A stretch of 64,000 nucleotides of DNA from Megalonaias nervosa (GCA_016617855.1 JAECUM010000843.1:1-64000), one strand, 5' to 3'; shown: positions 29,700 to 43,795, numbered from the stretch's first letter. Notes: generated by a model not told the origin, from the letters alone. Made by a program: numbers and translations.

Positions 29700-31290
29700 C
29701 GCAAATTAAACACTTTATTACTATTCTTATACAGTATCATTTTTTTTTTCCCAAATCTTTTATTTATAAAACATAGAACGAAACTCTAAGAATATGACCT
29801 AGATAAGCCAGTAACCTAACACTAAACACAGGGGCTCATACCGTTGTTAACATTGGTTAAATGAAAATGACGTACTGCAAAGTCACCATAAATTCAAATA
29901 ATCAAAACATAGGGGAAAAGGACAAGGCCCATCATGAATTAAATGCCTGAGGGGAAAGGAGTACAAACCCAAGTTCTTAGAAATGAAACTGGACTTACAC
30001 AACTTAAAATACAAATATGACAGAACAGGCAATTAGCAATCTCGACAAAAATTCTTTTTTCCATTTCCATTCGTAATACTATATGTATTTGTTCTTTACC
30101 ACAAAAAAACAAAAACACACAAATGAAGGAAAGACATTGAAAGAAAACAAACTAAAAACACAGTACCAAAGTTTATCATTTGTCAAATCGAGGTGACATG
30201 TCCAAACCAGTAAGATATGCTAGGAAGGGGCTAAGTGGGTGCCAACACAACCCCCATAAAGGAAACAAAGCCACGCACCGCTGTTGTAGGTGAGGAGGGG
30301 AGGGGACCACGTGCATCGCCACATCATACCGTACCGTGCAGAACTAGATCCCTCCACTACCCTAAAATGGAAGTCAGGGTACTATCTGTCAGTACGAGGC
30401 AACACAGCGCAGTAAATGGTCAACCTTCTCCCCCCTCAAAGTCTAAGATTACAAGTGGACAGAGTGGTGTTAACATAAAATACTTGGGGACCCTACGCAA
30501 AGTAACCGGACGTAGGGGATAGAAGGCTAGACAAACAAGTTATCCGCCTTTTCTTTCCCGACATTATGAATACGTTGTTCTCCGACTATTTTCTTCTGAC
30601 AAAATGGCCACCAGTAATGTGACGAGTGAGAAAAAATAAAAGGCGAATAGCAACTTCTTTGTCTAATGGCAAGCACGCAGCAAGCGGGAGAAGAAGCTTG
30701 TAGGATGGCAATGAAATCATCGAAAACGATCTACTAGTGAGCGGAAACACATGGTCTGTAGACGGAAGCTACGTTGAAGACCCCTCCCCCACCTCAGCTC
30801 AGAACTTCAGCTGCGAGCTGCTCGAAATTGCCTGACTGTATGGGGTTTTCTGTTTGGCTTCTTGAAAACCCCTTCGAACATAATTAGGTAAACTGCAAAT
30901 TGGACCCTTTCGAACCATTCGCGAAGACACAACTATGAAATTATGGGGAAATGTACTAAATCACTAAATTAATAAGGGTAATTTGTACTCACGAATTGGC
31001 TTATATTTTTCGGAAATATTAAAATGCACTTTGTACACTAAATTCAAAACTTTTACAAATAAATTTCAAACCATATATTAATTACAGTTAAAATATTTGG
31101 CTAACATAATTGACCCATGGAGACAGCCTGACATAAATAACGGGGACTAATTTGATATAAAACCATCACTTGCGTTTCAGTTCATGATCCTTTGCAGCGT
31201 TGTGCCACGAGACAGGCCATTCTTAAAGTCTGCCTCCATTGGACGTGTAACAACTCACAATTAGTTAATTAGTGTGCCGTACGCACATCA
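29700..31290. other. No gene recognised
   Basis: AT-rich with a somewhat more GC-rich patch at 30210-30860. Only a chance ORF is present. Confidence 0.6.
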
Positions 31291-31296
31291 TGCGGG

Positions 31297-31449
31297 CACA
31301 GGAGTCTGACGTTTTATCAATAAAGTACGACGGAATCTGACAACATGAAATCACCTTATCGGTATTATCAATGAACACACACCGATAAGGTGATTTCATG
31401 TTGTCAGAGATTTGGTCGTACTTTATTGATAAAACGTCAGACTCCTGTG
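31297..31449. repeat. 67-bp hairpin (foldback element)
   Basis: Arms 31297-31363 and 31381-31449 pair over nearly their whole length, with a small internal mismatch/bulge near GTACGAC and a 17-base loop. The ends are CACAGGAGTCTGACG and its complement. Confidence 0.93.
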
Positions 31450-31459
31450 ATGAGGATCA

Positions 31460-32680
31460 CTACCATGTCACCTGGAACATGGACTGAAGGTTGAAAACGA
31501 CGTTAACCCAAACTCGGTCAGTTAAGGTAGGCAGATAAGGTATAACGGTACCAATTGTACAACCCCAGGTGGGCGGAGCTTAAGGTGTAGGAACATTGCA
31601 TTCAGAAATAAACCACAAAACTAGCTGTGATTGGTGTGTTATGTAAGAGTTGTACTTTCTGTTAGGCTTAAAAAAGTTGAGCCTCTTGGCAACATATGAG
31701 ATTATGTTAATTCATAACTATATCACATTTTGTATTTTTTTATGATTTTTTTAAAATGTGGTACACATGACTGAAAATGTGCCTGGTATAACTAGATAAC
31801 TCTTACCCCTGTCTAGTTCAGCAGAGTTATCTCTCTTAAATGCAATGGAGTACCAAGTTCTGTTCTTGTCAAATTGACAATCTAACATTGTTCTCTATGA
31901 CAGTGAGTGACATGCATGCTGAGGTAGGACAGAAAGTATATTTATTTCACAAAACATTAGCATTGAGGTCTATGGAAAAACAATTGGTACCGTGATACCA
32001 TAAATGCCAACTGTCATAGCATCCATATTTACAGCTCTCTGCCAAAAAAAAAAATAGTACTTAATAACGTTAAGTAGTTTATAGATATTTATATTTTTTT
32101 TAAAAATAAGTCAATGTAGAATAGAGACTGAAATTACATATGTAGTACAATAATCAGAATCAATCCAATTCACTGCTATTGTTTTAATGTAAAAGTAATT
32201 TTGTGTCATACCAAATATTAACATCTATCTCCTGCCACAACAAGGATTTAAGGGTGGCTAACTTATCAAATATTTATATAGCTGGCCATCCATTTCATGC
32301 TGAATAGATAGACTGGGGTTATGAAGAGCACCATATAATAGACTTTGTATATCACTTTTATATTCATATTTTAGTCATCTTTTACTTTTATTAACATTTT
32401 GTTGCAATTACATAGAAATAAAAAGGTCCTGAAGTGAATCATTTTTCGCAATTTATTTTTACAATTATATAAGTTAGCACATTCCGCCACCCCACTCCGT
32501 TACATACCCTTTCCTACAGATTATGATGGAAACAAAGACCGCACATGCAACTGACAACATAGAGCTCCTATAAACAAAGGTGTGTACTACAGTTTTATTA
32601 ATTCCACACCTGACTACATATAAATTTTAAAGTCATAGATATTATATAGGTTATAATCTCCTCTACAGCAGAATATGAAA
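31460..32680. other. No gene recognised
   Basis: AT-rich sequence. A short inverted repeat AGATAACTCT/AGAGTTATCT lies near 31793-31832. No coding signal. Confidence 0.6.
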
Positions 32681-32690
32681 GAGGGGGTTC

Positions 32691-32936
32691 GGGGCACAGA
32701 GTGGCTCAGTGATTTAAGGCGCTCACCGTTCAGGATCACTGCAATCTCACCTCTGAGTTCGAGCCTCGTGCTCGACTAATGTGGTTACTAGAGAAAGTTT
32801 GCCAGTAGTTTCTCGTGGGTCGTGGTTCTTCCATTGATTTTCAACGTTTCTTATTCCGCCAGTTATACTGGACACCATGTGTAGCCTATCTTGTGCTGAA
32901 AATGGCGTTAAAGCCCATAACAACAACAACAACAAC
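32691..32936 (+). mobile_element. tRNA-headed SINE with (AAC)n tail, 10-bp target duplication
   Basis: Box A-like TGGCTCAGTGATTTAAGGCG and box B-like GAGTTCGAGCCTCG are followed by a body containing CCAGTTATACTGGA and GTGCTGAAAATGGCGTTAAA, then (AAC)n. GAGGGGGTTC flanks it exactly at 32681-32690 and 32937-32946. Confidence 0.93.
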
Positions 32937-33009
32937 GAGGGGGTTCATTCTGTGTCTCAATTTGTACATAGCAGAGACCAATACTGGTATTTTACTACAG
33001 GGGGAGTTC

Positions 33010-34760
33010 GAATCTTAGTAGGTCTTGTGGAGTGCTGATTTGAAATCTTCCACTGACTTGGCACTCATAATACTCTCGTCCAGGTGATTCCACTGCATAA
33101 CAGTTTTTAGAAAGAACATGACCTGATTTTCTACTAAATTTTTAGTTTCAAAGTCAGCGTAAGATTTAGATTTTATGCATCTTTTTGGTTTAAGTCAAAT
33201 AATCAGCAGTGTATATTGTTGGTACCATATCCTTCAATATTTTGAATCGGTGAGTGAGTCTATTGAACTCACGTCGTTGTTGACGGCTGGGGAATTCCAG
33301 AACTTGTAGCAGCCTGATTACACAACCTTCATCACGAGATCTATAATCCTTTTGAATAAATCGTGTTGCTTGGCGCTGAATCATTTCGGTGGATTGTATT
33401 TCTTTAGCGCGGTAGGGGGCCCACATAAATGAGCTATATTCGAGTGTTGATCAAAGATATATATGGCGTACTCCTACTCTCTTAGGGGCAGTTCGTTATA
33501 TTCCGTTTTAAGAACCGCAGTATAGAGATTACTTTACGGCAGATGTTGTTGATATGTGTGCGCCAATGAAGATCCTCTGAGATGAAAACCCTTAGGTATG
33601 GACTAGTCGGTACCTATTGTAGAATGGTGTTGATTATTTGGTAGAATTTCGAAAATTTTTGTTTTCAATGCTGAGTATATAGCATTTCTTAGCGTTAAAT
33701 TGCATGCCCCATGTTCAAGCCCACTTTTCCAATTCGATGGGGTCGTTTTGTGGGATTAGATGATTTTGGATAGTGTTGATGGTTCTATAGAGTAAACAAT
33801 CAGATGTGAAGAGCCTAAATGCTGAGGAGACGCGCTCTAGCAGATCATTTATGTGGCACAGGAACAATAGGGGGACTAGTACCGTGCCCTGAGGTACACC
33901 AGAGTCTACTGTAACACTCATCGAGTGTTCGCCTTCGTAGACGACGTATATACCCCAGTCTTTTCCGAAGGAGGATAGCCACTTTTTGAGTTCACCCAAC
34001 ACTCCGTAGCAATGTATTTTATGAAACATTTTGTCATGAGAGACTGTGTCAGAAGCTTTAGAAAAATCTAATATTGTTACATCAACTTCTTGTTTTCGGT
34101 CGAAGGATTGTAGGAGATCGTGTAAAGTGACTAGTAGTTTTGATTCAGTAGAATAGCCTGATCAAAAGCCGTGGTTGAGCTTAGTAAGGATTCTGTGTGT
34201 GTCGAAATGTCTCATCCTGTGGTTACAAATGATATGTTCAAGAATTTTACACGACACACACGTTAAAGATACCGGTCTGCAGTTTTCTGTTAAGTAATCT
34301 ATCACCCTTCTAGAAGACATGTGAGATGTGAGTACTTCCAGTCATATGCAAGTGTGCCAGTGTCCAGTGAGAGTTGAAAGATGTCGCGTAGACCATTGGA
34401 AAGTCATCTGCACACATTTTCAGGACTTTGTTTAGCATGTTGTCAGGTCCCATGGCCTTGGATGTATTTATGTTAAGTAGTGGTTTGAGGATTCCTTTGA
34501 CTTCGATGTTTAAGTGTTGGATATTGTAAAGGGCCAAATCTATGAGTGCCAACAGATGATTTGACCAGTGATGGCTTTGTAGTGAATACAAGGTCAAGAA
34601 GTTCATCATTACGGGTAGGTTCTAGGTAGATTTGTACAAGGTTGAATTCACTCATAGTGTTTACTAGGTGTTGTTGAATGGTCCGCTCTTCGATGTTGGG
34701 GTCACTAGAGACGGTGAGAGTTCCAATTTATGTCCGGGCAGTTGAAGTCCACAGATTATT
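33010..34760 (-). mobile_element. Decayed CR1/Jockey-type LINE reverse transcriptase
   Basis: Minus-strand fragments: SGVPQGTVLVPLLFLCHINDL (motif B, about 33920); a degraded FADD box reading FTSD (about 33810); LEKWA; and the C-terminal RQATRFIQKDYRSRDEGC and FPSRQQRREFNRLTHRFKI segment (33426-33190). Upstream frames (34609-34310) add RT finger parts. Many stops and frameshifts. Confidence 0.75.
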
Positions 34761-34769
34761 AAATGCATT

Positions 34770-36880
34770 GGTTTATAGGCATTTTGGAGCCTAATTGAAT
34801 CAGCTAGTTTATCAACGGTAGTAATGTTTCTTTTATGGATATAAAAGCACCAAAATATAGTATCTGTTTCGATTTAAGTGAAATTTTGACATATTCAATT
34901 TCCTGGTCTACGATAAAATCAACACATTTTCTGTAGATGTTATATTATTTTCTGAACAGCCATGAATACTCCTCCTTCTCAAGTGCTCCTTTCTTTTCTG
35001 AAGACAGTCTCAAGAACAACTGAAACACTTTGCTTTAGCAACATCAACTCGGCTAACTGAATCAGTAAGGTGGACATTAATATGGCAGTTGGACAATGTT
35101 TGACATTGGGACATTGAGGTAAACGTTGCCTTAAGTGAAATGGAGTCCGATGGAGAAAATGAAGTGAAACATAAATGTTGTTTAACAACAATGATAAGTA
35201 TATGCTATTTTTCTTACTGACAATTATGGATAAAACATTGCTTTTCATGAAATCAAAACAAATCAAATTTTTAGAAGACAATGTCATGCACAATGTTTAT
35301 TTTGAAGTACACTATTTTGAGAGGCAAATAAGCCAAGAAAACTAGTCAATTTAAAGTATTTTATGGTTATTCATTTTATTTAAAGTCTAGCAATGTTCGT
35401 GCTGAGTAAAATTAATAAAAAAGCAAGGACCTTTAAGACAATTTTAGTTGGGGCAAATAATTTTTTTCAAGACACTAGCCCTGGGTCTGTGTCTGAAAAA
35501 AAAATTCTTTGATCACCAAAGTAAAGGTGAATTAGGCTGGGAAGGATACAATAAGTTGTTGTCAGGTCACCAATCAATACCTGCAACAAACACGGTCAAC
35601 ATAAAACACCGTTTATTAATAAGCCTTTACAATTATTATATAGGCTGACAATTCTCTCATGAATGTCTAATGACACTGACACAATGGTTGGCATATGCAC
35701 CATTATATCCCTAATATCTGACATGCCATATTTGTGCCAAATCTTTTGCATAACTATGAAAACTGGGAGACATTCAATCAAAATAAACAGCTTCTTGTAC
35801 TATAAAATATAATAATTTTGTTTTTAGTGATGAAACTATTGCCATATTTATAAACTTGACAAGCCTTTCTTTACTCATTTCTAATGAAGGATTGGTAACA
35901 CAACTGACATCGTGATGACCCAAATTGATTGATGGATTGCTTGATCAATTTATCTAAGATTGTTAAGAACATCATTTTCAAGATGTCTACCATGAGTTTT
36001 GATCTTCATTTTAATTTAGGACTGACTGACATTTCCCCAACCTGTTCCCTACTTTAGCCCTACTTTTTCTCCCAGGATTGCTGGAAAGACTGAATTTGAC
36101 GAACTAGTTATGTTAAGAAATGTTTTAGTAAATTCCCAAGTCAGTACATACATCTGTTCACAGGGAGTTACTGTAGTGATAAATAATATTTTCAAGATGG
36201 AAACTGTAGTGGACATATTTGATTTCAGATTGGAGCCATTTTCATTTAGGACTAACTACACATTTTATGAATTGTTTTAGTCAAACTCCATGTCAATACG
36301 ACTATCTATTCAAGAGAAGAAGCAATAAGAAGAGTTTCATGATGGTCATCAGTCATATTTGATGTTAGTGAAGCATCATTTTCATTTAGGACCAATTAAA
36401 CATTGGGATTAAACTGTGTACTGCATTTGTGGTTTATGATTCTTCTATAAAATTGTGAGGAAAAGCAATATTCAAAGAACTGTAAATGGATGTGGGACAG
36501 GTTTACAAATAGGGCTAAAATCCTGACTGGTGGGCTATCTTTGACTGTAAAGTGAAACCTGTTGATTAGCTGATCAAAACTCAAAGTCAAGTCATAATGA
36601 CCTTGAAAGACAGCTGACAGATACATGATATCCTGTTTTTGGTACTTTTAACTTCATACTTGCAAACAGGCAAATTTGTTAAATTGTTTTCTGACAACTC
36701 CATTTTGTCAAATACAATCATACAGAACATAACCTGCTTGTACACCTTTACTAGGAAACGAGAAAAACAAAAGAAACTTTTAATTCTATTTTTATTAATA
36801 AAAATATGTAAACTTGTCCATATTTACTGCTAATAAAAGGAAAGACAAAAATAAAAATTTTTTACATGTGTAGGTGTGAT
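34770..36880. other. No gene recognised
   Basis: AT-rich with no long ORF or clear repeat apart from short degenerate matches. Confidence 0.6.
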
Positions 36881-36889
36881 AGAGTGCTG

Positions 36890-37072
36890 AGGGCTGTTCC
36901 ATTCAAACATACATGGTACCCAGAGAAGCCAGTTTTTCAAAAATATATGCCAGGGTGCTTAGACTTCATTGAGTTCATATTAAAATGATAAGAAAATCTA
37001 AATTGCATTCGCGGATAAGTACCCCACTTTGGAAGTGCCTCCCTTGGGTCCCATATGTTTTAATGGATCAGC
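36890..37072 (+). mobile_element. MITE family A, copy 1
   Basis: Starts AGGGCTGTTCC and AAACATACATGG, with a decayed matching inverted end (CCCATATGTTTTAATGGATC). The interior (CATATTAAAATGATAAGAAA) matches copy 2 in reverse orientation. Confidence 0.8.
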
Positions 37073-37079
37073 TTTACTT

Positions 37080-38530
37080 CATGTCCCTTTAAGTCATTCA
37101 AAATAAAAGTCCTGTTCATGAATTTGTACAGGTATTTGTATATTTAAGGTGTACAATATCATTGTTGAAACATTGGAAAATGTAGACATTCAAACAATAG
37201 TCAATCACAACATGTTTTTTTTTCAAATACAGTTTTATGTCACAGGCCATCAAAAATGCCCCCTCAAATTTTTTTATATAAAAACATGTATATAATACCT
37301 GTAAAAGTATGTAAACAAAACTATAATAATTATGACAACAATTTCATTTACATAAGCAGAAGTATGGCCTTTTGAAGATTTGAATGAATTCTGACAAAAT
37401 ATAAGTACAGTATGATGCACTCTTCAATTATGTCTGCCAAAACTATTTATATTATCAATTTTGTGGAAAGGACAGGCAGTCTCTATTTGAATTTCATTTT
37501 ATGATAACATATCTATTCATGATCTTAAGAATATCTTGCATACATCTGTTTATTGTAACAATGACATCCTAATATCGGTCTCGTTCAACCAGACATGTAC
37601 AAAACTAATTTAAACTTAATGTAATATTAATCAGTTTGTATGAACATTTGATAAACCAGCAATAAATTAGCATGTATTATACACCTATGTTTCAAGTACA
37701 AGTATTTTCAAAATAGTGTCTGGTTACTTTGAACTCTGCACTTCTTTTATAGAGCTATCTGACAGTAGGCCTATCATGTTTACAAAAATTCTAAACATTT
37801 GCATGTATTTTATGAAATGAATTCATTTAATATGATCTAAGATTTTCACAGAAGACCATAATGAAGTCAGCTTTTTCTGATTCAAAGTAATAATCAGACT
37901 ATTAATACTGATGTTGAAGAATTATTATACCTGCTGCCAAAGGATACAAATATCTTGTTTAAAAAAACATGTTCAAGTTGTTAACATTACTCATAAGTGT
38001 AAACAGCATTGATGGTATACAGATCCATTTCAATTCCTTCAGCTAAACATCCATTTCTTTGTGAATTTTTACTTGGTACCTAGGTCACTGCCAATTATGC
38101 AGCTCATCAATACAATTATATCAGTGACATGACTAAATTTAGTTTCCACCCTAAATTAACTGCTACCCTGCATTAAGAGATTTAATATGACTAATTATTG
38201 TTATGTATGCACATACCACATGTACCAAGTACACTCGATGTAGGCTAATTAGGGAATGGCAGCAATAGGGTTACATCAGGTGGTCACTTAGTACCAGCAT
38301 GATACTGTCTTAAAATACATTAGCAAAATGACACGCTAGCTTAGATGATATAGAATCATTCATAGATATGACTGAGTGAGCTAATGCTATTGCACACAGG
38401 ATGCATTTCACATTCTGTTTTCCACTACTTTCTACCTCTGTAAAATGTCTTCACGTTTCAGATCACTTGTTTCTTTGCCTTTTTTATTTTACCAGCAGTC
38501 TAAACCTTGTATCTGCCATTGGTATGTGTT
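37080..38530. other. No gene recognised
   Basis: AT-rich sequence downstream of the TRPM gene. No exon or RNA gene seen. Confidence 0.6.
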
Positions 38531-38728
38531 TTATTTGTTGAAACTGAAAACTGATCTGGTACACTTTTACATGACAAAGATGAAAGTATGTAATTTACAC
38601 ATCTAAACATGACAGCCATACAGGACAATTTATTTGTTGAAACTGAAAACTGATTTTGTACACTTTTGCATGACAAAGATGAAAGTATGTAATTTACACA
38701 TGTAAACATGGCAGCCCTACAGGACAAT
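38531..38728. repeat. Two-copy tandem duplication of about 98 bp
   Basis: TTTATTTGTTGAAACTGAAA to AGGACAA occurs at 38531-38628 and again at 38629-38727 with few differences. Confidence 0.93.
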
Positions 38729-38729
38729 C

Positions 38730-40549
38730 AGAAAGGGTACCAGAAGTAGAATGGCTGTTGTCCAACACTGGACAGTGGGCAAGGTACCAGATGTGAAATG
38801 GTTTGCTAACTTAAATATCTCTATGGGTTGAAACATGCATTATTTTGCCATAATTTGTCAAAGTACTATAGTCTCACATTTTAGAAAGCCTCCAGTATAC
38901 ATCTGTCTTTGCTATAACGCATCCATGGTCACGGATGTCATTAAATTGGTCATATTTTGTTGTATAATTACTACATTTATTTCGCTTTTAGTTCTTGTGT
39001 TTTGATGCACTATTAAGATAAGTCATGGTTTAATCATCCCTATCCAAAGGTTTCCTCACTTAAAATGTGGGTCACTTTTAAGGCACCCATGAACTGCATT
39101 ATAAAGAGAGAGCAATGCATCATACTGGGTCTTTAAGTCACCGATGTCACCAACAACTGTATTCAGTAAGCATGGAGATTAACTTATACTTTACATGACA
39201 ATGTTGAGTTTCAGAAGACTTCAACATTATTTGAAAATGTAGGACAAGTATAACTACAGCAGGATAAGTGAAAGTTCCAAGTCAATTCGCTCACATGACA
39301 AGTGGCTAACTTTCCAAGCCAGTTTTCCTGCAGGACAAATGTCTAACATTTTTTGAAGCAGGAGTGTGTCAACTGTAACAGTCAAATGATGAATGAAGTA
39401 TGACATCATGATGGACGAAACATCTAAGTGTATTCATTATGATGTCATACAACAACATCACACCAAATAGCTACTAACCAAGTATAAAATTAAAAGAACA
39501 TATTTACAAATCTACTGTATGTTTGAATTACTGTACTTCTAAGGCACATACTAAAGATCTTGTGATAAAAAGTTTAAGAAAAAAAATTAATAGTTAACTA
39601 TGTTACATGTGCAGTCACCTCTTACCCATCCTTCAATGTCTAATCAAGGGTTTTTAGGAGTCAAGATTTAAAACGACATGCTATATCCATAAAAGAACAA
39701 AGTATTGTATCTAAACAAAATATCTTACACCTAATTTCTCTCAAAACTTTCAATGTAATCTATAGTAATCACCAAGACACAGAGTATACACAAGTATGAT
39801 GCAAAGGTTCTCATAGTTATGTACATGTAAAAAACTGTGAATCCAACATTTTATTCTCCAAAATGATATAAATACAACAAAACTGACTGTTTGTGAAATT
39901 CTTTTGTTCCTTTCTATGATGTAGTAGGAGTGTAAACTATCACTCACAAGCTGCAATTGATTAAAGTCATAACATAAATCCCAACTACACATGACAGACC
40001 AAAACAATAATTTAATTACTAAATGAACCAGAAACCATATGTACTATTATGGGTGTTCTATTTTACTATTTCAGAAGTTCTGCTTCTGAACAAAGCCCTA
40101 TGCTAAAAAAAAAGTTAAGAAGTCCACTGAGATACAAGCATCATCTGGCAATAGTCAAGAGTGAAGCATGAATTCCTTTATGTAGTGGGGTAACATTTTT
40201 TCTCGTCAACAAAAAGTACTAAATGGATATTTTGCATGTTCAAATATCTACCCATTTAGCCCTTCCATAAAAATCAAACATGAAAATATTTTATATGTTT
40301 TAAAAGAACTATTTTCATGACAATGTAATCATTTTGATATTTAGACAAACTGGCTGAGCATTTTTGGCTAATGATGATTGTACAATTTGCTGATCAAACT
40401 ATGCACAACAGAAAAAAGGTCATTCTAGTATTTGGGCTAACATGGTCTTAAATATGGCTAAAAACAGTATCGAACAAATGTGTATATCATAGTGTGAAAC
40501 TAGGAAATTACAAACCATGTTCAAAAATATTTCTGACATCAAAACACTG
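38730..40549. other. No gene recognised
   Basis: AT-rich; nothing supported. Confidence 0.6.
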
Positions 40550-40730
40550 TACAGTAAAACCTGTCTTGAAAGACCACTGCTTTGTAAGACCACTTGTCTT
40601 AAGGACTATGTTCTCAATGCACAAATGTATTGATTATGTAGCATTATGACCCGTTATGAGAGACCACCTGTCTTGAAAGACCATAATTTTTTGGCAAAAG
40701 GGATGATCTTTCAATACAGGTTCTACTGTA
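40550..40730. mobile_element. Tc1/mariner-type MITE
   Basis: Inverted ends are TACAGTAAAACCTGTCTTGA and the complement of TCAATACAGGTTCTACTGTA. TA flanks both ends, as expected for a mariner-type target duplication. 181 bp, no ORF. Internal copies of GAAAGACCA also occur. Confidence 0.85.
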
Positions 40731-41885
40731 CTTAATGACTGGAGAATATTCTTATAAAAATATTGTTAACTTGTACACTTTTTCATCAAAACTTGTGTTC
40801 AACAAAATTTTACCACAAGCAAAATACAAAATATTACAACATTATATCACAGTAAACAACATATGGTAAACTGGACTAATAAACTTTAAATTTAACACAG
40901 CATCATATAATGACTTATCATTTATTACCATACACATCACTTGGTCTGCTTAATTCAGGTAGTAAGTATCAACTGTCATGATAATATCTGGATACAGAAA
41001 TATATTCTAGTGGTCTCTTGGATGTTGTTATATTCCGAGTTTAGCATGCAATCAAATTCATAGTAAGAACAAAAAAATGCAATTAGCATGCACTGATGAA
41101 AAAACAAGAGAAAATCATGGGATAAAAATGCATTAATAGCCATTACTGCTTGTGAAAGAATTCGGATACTACAGATTAATTCTTTCTACTAGCAGTGCCA
41201 AGCCAATGGTTTTGATACAAAATACTTTTGTTAATATATTTATTGCTTGCAAATATGTGACACTGAACCATAATGATCAAAACACGTAAATAAACACAAG
41301 GAGCCAACCATGCCCTGCATCTCAAGCTCATCCACAAACTTTGATAATTAAAGCATTTGATTATGATAGATAATAATAAGTGCATACTGAAGATGTATGC
41401 CAAATCTCGAGTAGGTGGGATGAAATGCTAGTGAAACAAAAGTAAAGTAAAATATAGTATGTGACACATGTACAGGCGGACACAGACAGATATCAGTGGG
41501 ATTGCTACAATGAGCTTCTGTCAAGGTAGGCTTGGCACAAACAAATTTTTTGGCATATGCCATGCTTTATCTTCAGTACTAAAGAAATTAAAATTCAGTG
41601 AAAGAATTAATCTCTCATTGATAAAAAAGTGAAAAGTCTCCAAATGGTTTGATGAAGACAGACGTAAAAGGATACAAGTAAAGACAAAAACAAAAAGTTC
41701 TTAGAAGACTACAATGATGAGGAAAAATAACTGAAAAAGAAGTCACTAACAGTACATAAATATCAAAAGTTTACAATGAAAATATGTACGAGTATTGTTA
41801 CCTCATAATGTAATCTCTAACTTGATCCTTAAACAAATAACAAATATTCACTGCAGAAAGACACAAATACAAATATGAAATCTTT
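40731..41885. other. No gene recognised
   Basis: AT-rich; nothing supported. Confidence 0.6.
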
Positions 41886-42074
41886 AGGGCTGTTCCGTTA
41901 AAACATACATGGGACCCCGGGAAGGTACTTTTAAAGTGGGATACTCACCCAAACATGCAATTTAGAATTTTCTTATCATTTTAATATGAACTATGTGAAA
42001 TCAAAGTACCCTGGCATATAGTTTTAAGAAACTGCCTTCCATGTGTACCATGTATGTTTAAATGGAACAGCCCT
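41886..42074 (-). mobile_element. MITE family A, copy 2
   Basis: Well-preserved inverted ends AGGGCTGTTCCGTTAAAACA and its near complement (TTAAATGGAACAGCCCT). 189 bp. The interior matches 36890-37072 when reversed. Confidence 0.9.
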
Positions 42075-42544
42075 TAATGAAAGATTACACTCTATGTGCT
42101 TGTACACAATTTTCACCTGAAGCCAAAAAGGTTTATGAGAACTAAGGGCTGTTGTTGCAACTGCTGGTAATCTTGAATTCATTCAAAAATGCCAGGATAA
42201 AAACTCACCTAGGGGTGGGGGATTAACGGCTGCAAGTTTCTGTTGCAAGTGATTTTTCATTTCTCTCTGGTCAGCAGAAAGATTATTGCCACTACCACCC
42301 TACCTCCACCCCCTGGAGAAAAAAAAAATATAGGAAAAAAGCAAACAAACAAAAAAATTGCTAGACATTCCTATTGTTAATGAAGAATTTATAAATATTT
42401 GTCAACATCTTTATGTGAAGAAAAAAATCTTCAGAAGTATTTTGAGCTAATCGTCTGAGACACATCAGCCAAATACACTTGCTCTTTAAAAAGAAGAAAT
42501 GTTGTACTCTTATTGTGATCAGAGGTACTGCAAACACTCTAAAC

Positions 42545-42985
42545 ATAATAATAATGTTCACTTAGTACAGTGCCTGATCTTTAGAAACTCTAAGCACTTT
42601 ACAATATTAGATAACACATCAAAACATATACAATGACAAGACTGCCAAAACAAACACCATGAAAATACAAAACAAAAACATGCTGACAATAAATAATGAA
42701 TTAAACACTATTAAGTCTTTAAGTCTGTTCTTGTAGTCAGAATAGGTGACTTTTAAGAGCAGTCTTGCATGAGATCACAGTGTCCTTGTGTCTAAAATTT
42801 ATGGGCAATTCATTACACATAGTTGGGCCCTGGTATGTAAAAGAACGTTGTCTGTATAATTTAGATTTAACAGTGGGAACAATGAGAATGCGAGTGTCAG
42901 AAAAACGGCGCAAGTTTATCAGCATGGTGTACACATGGGTGAGGTCATATAGTTATATTGGATTGGAGCCAGTATGGTGAATAGA
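42545..42985 (-). mobile_element. 3' end of a decayed LINE
   Basis: Frame 42934-42737 encodes a typical non-LTR C-terminus (RQRSFTYQGPTMCNELPINF, then LKSHLF at the end). A 3' UTR follows, ending in an ATT-type tail near 42548. Confidence 0.7.
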
Positions 42986-43028
42986 TTTCGTGTTTGACTC
43001 TGGATCAAATAGGTAGTCAGTGAAGGTT

Positions 43029-43795
43029 ACACTGTGTATATGTTGTACTCTTATTGTAATCACAGGTACTACAAACACTGTGTACATGTTGTACTCTTAT
43101 TGTAATCACCGGTACTGCAAACACTGTGTACATTATGTACTCTTGTTGTGATCAGAGGTACTTCAAGCACGGTGTACATGTACATGCTGTACTGTTATGA
43201 TGATACAGGTACCATATATACTTGCTTACAGACAAATCCAACTGCAAACAGCACAAACCCGGATGTGCCATTGCATAATGTGCTGGCAGATCCGGGTCTG
43301 AGCAGTGTGTTAGGAGTAGTCAGTAGAATAAACAACATAGACTATCATTTGCAGGTGCATTATACCTTGGCAGATCAGGATAATTGTTGTTTGCAGTTTA
43401 ACTTGACTTTTAAGCATCAAACACACTGCACATGTACTGTTATTGTGGTCACAGGAACTGCAAACACTGTGCATATGTTCTACTCTTATTGTGATCACAT
43501 GCGCTGGGAACACTGTTCACAAGATGCACTCTTATTGTGAGCACTAGTAATGCAAATATTGTGTGCACATTGTGTATACATGCTGTACTGTTTCTAGGTA
43601 CTGCAACTATTGTGTACATGTTGTATTTTGGTTACAAGTTCTGCAAGCATTGTGAGCATGTTGATCTCTTATGGAGATCACAGGTGCTGCAAACAATGTC
43701 TGTGAGCCCTCTTATTGGGCTGCAAACAATATATACATATTGTACTCTTATTGTCATTACAGGTACTGAAAATAATGTACATTTTATACTTGTTA
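43029..43795. repeat. Minisatellite with about 50-bp units
   Basis: Units resemble TGTGTACATGTTGTACTCTT then ATTGTGATCACAGGTACTGC and AAACAC, about nine copies with an interruption at about 43215-43425. A single related unit is at about 42497-42540. ORFs here are chance. Confidence 0.88.

Noticed and set aside
30235..30522. 95-residue ORF
   Set aside because: No recognisable domain, no promoter or splice context; likely chance.
32700..32770. Functional tRNA gene
   Set aside because: A and B boxes are present, but the cloverleaf is not complete and the sequence is a SINE with target duplications.
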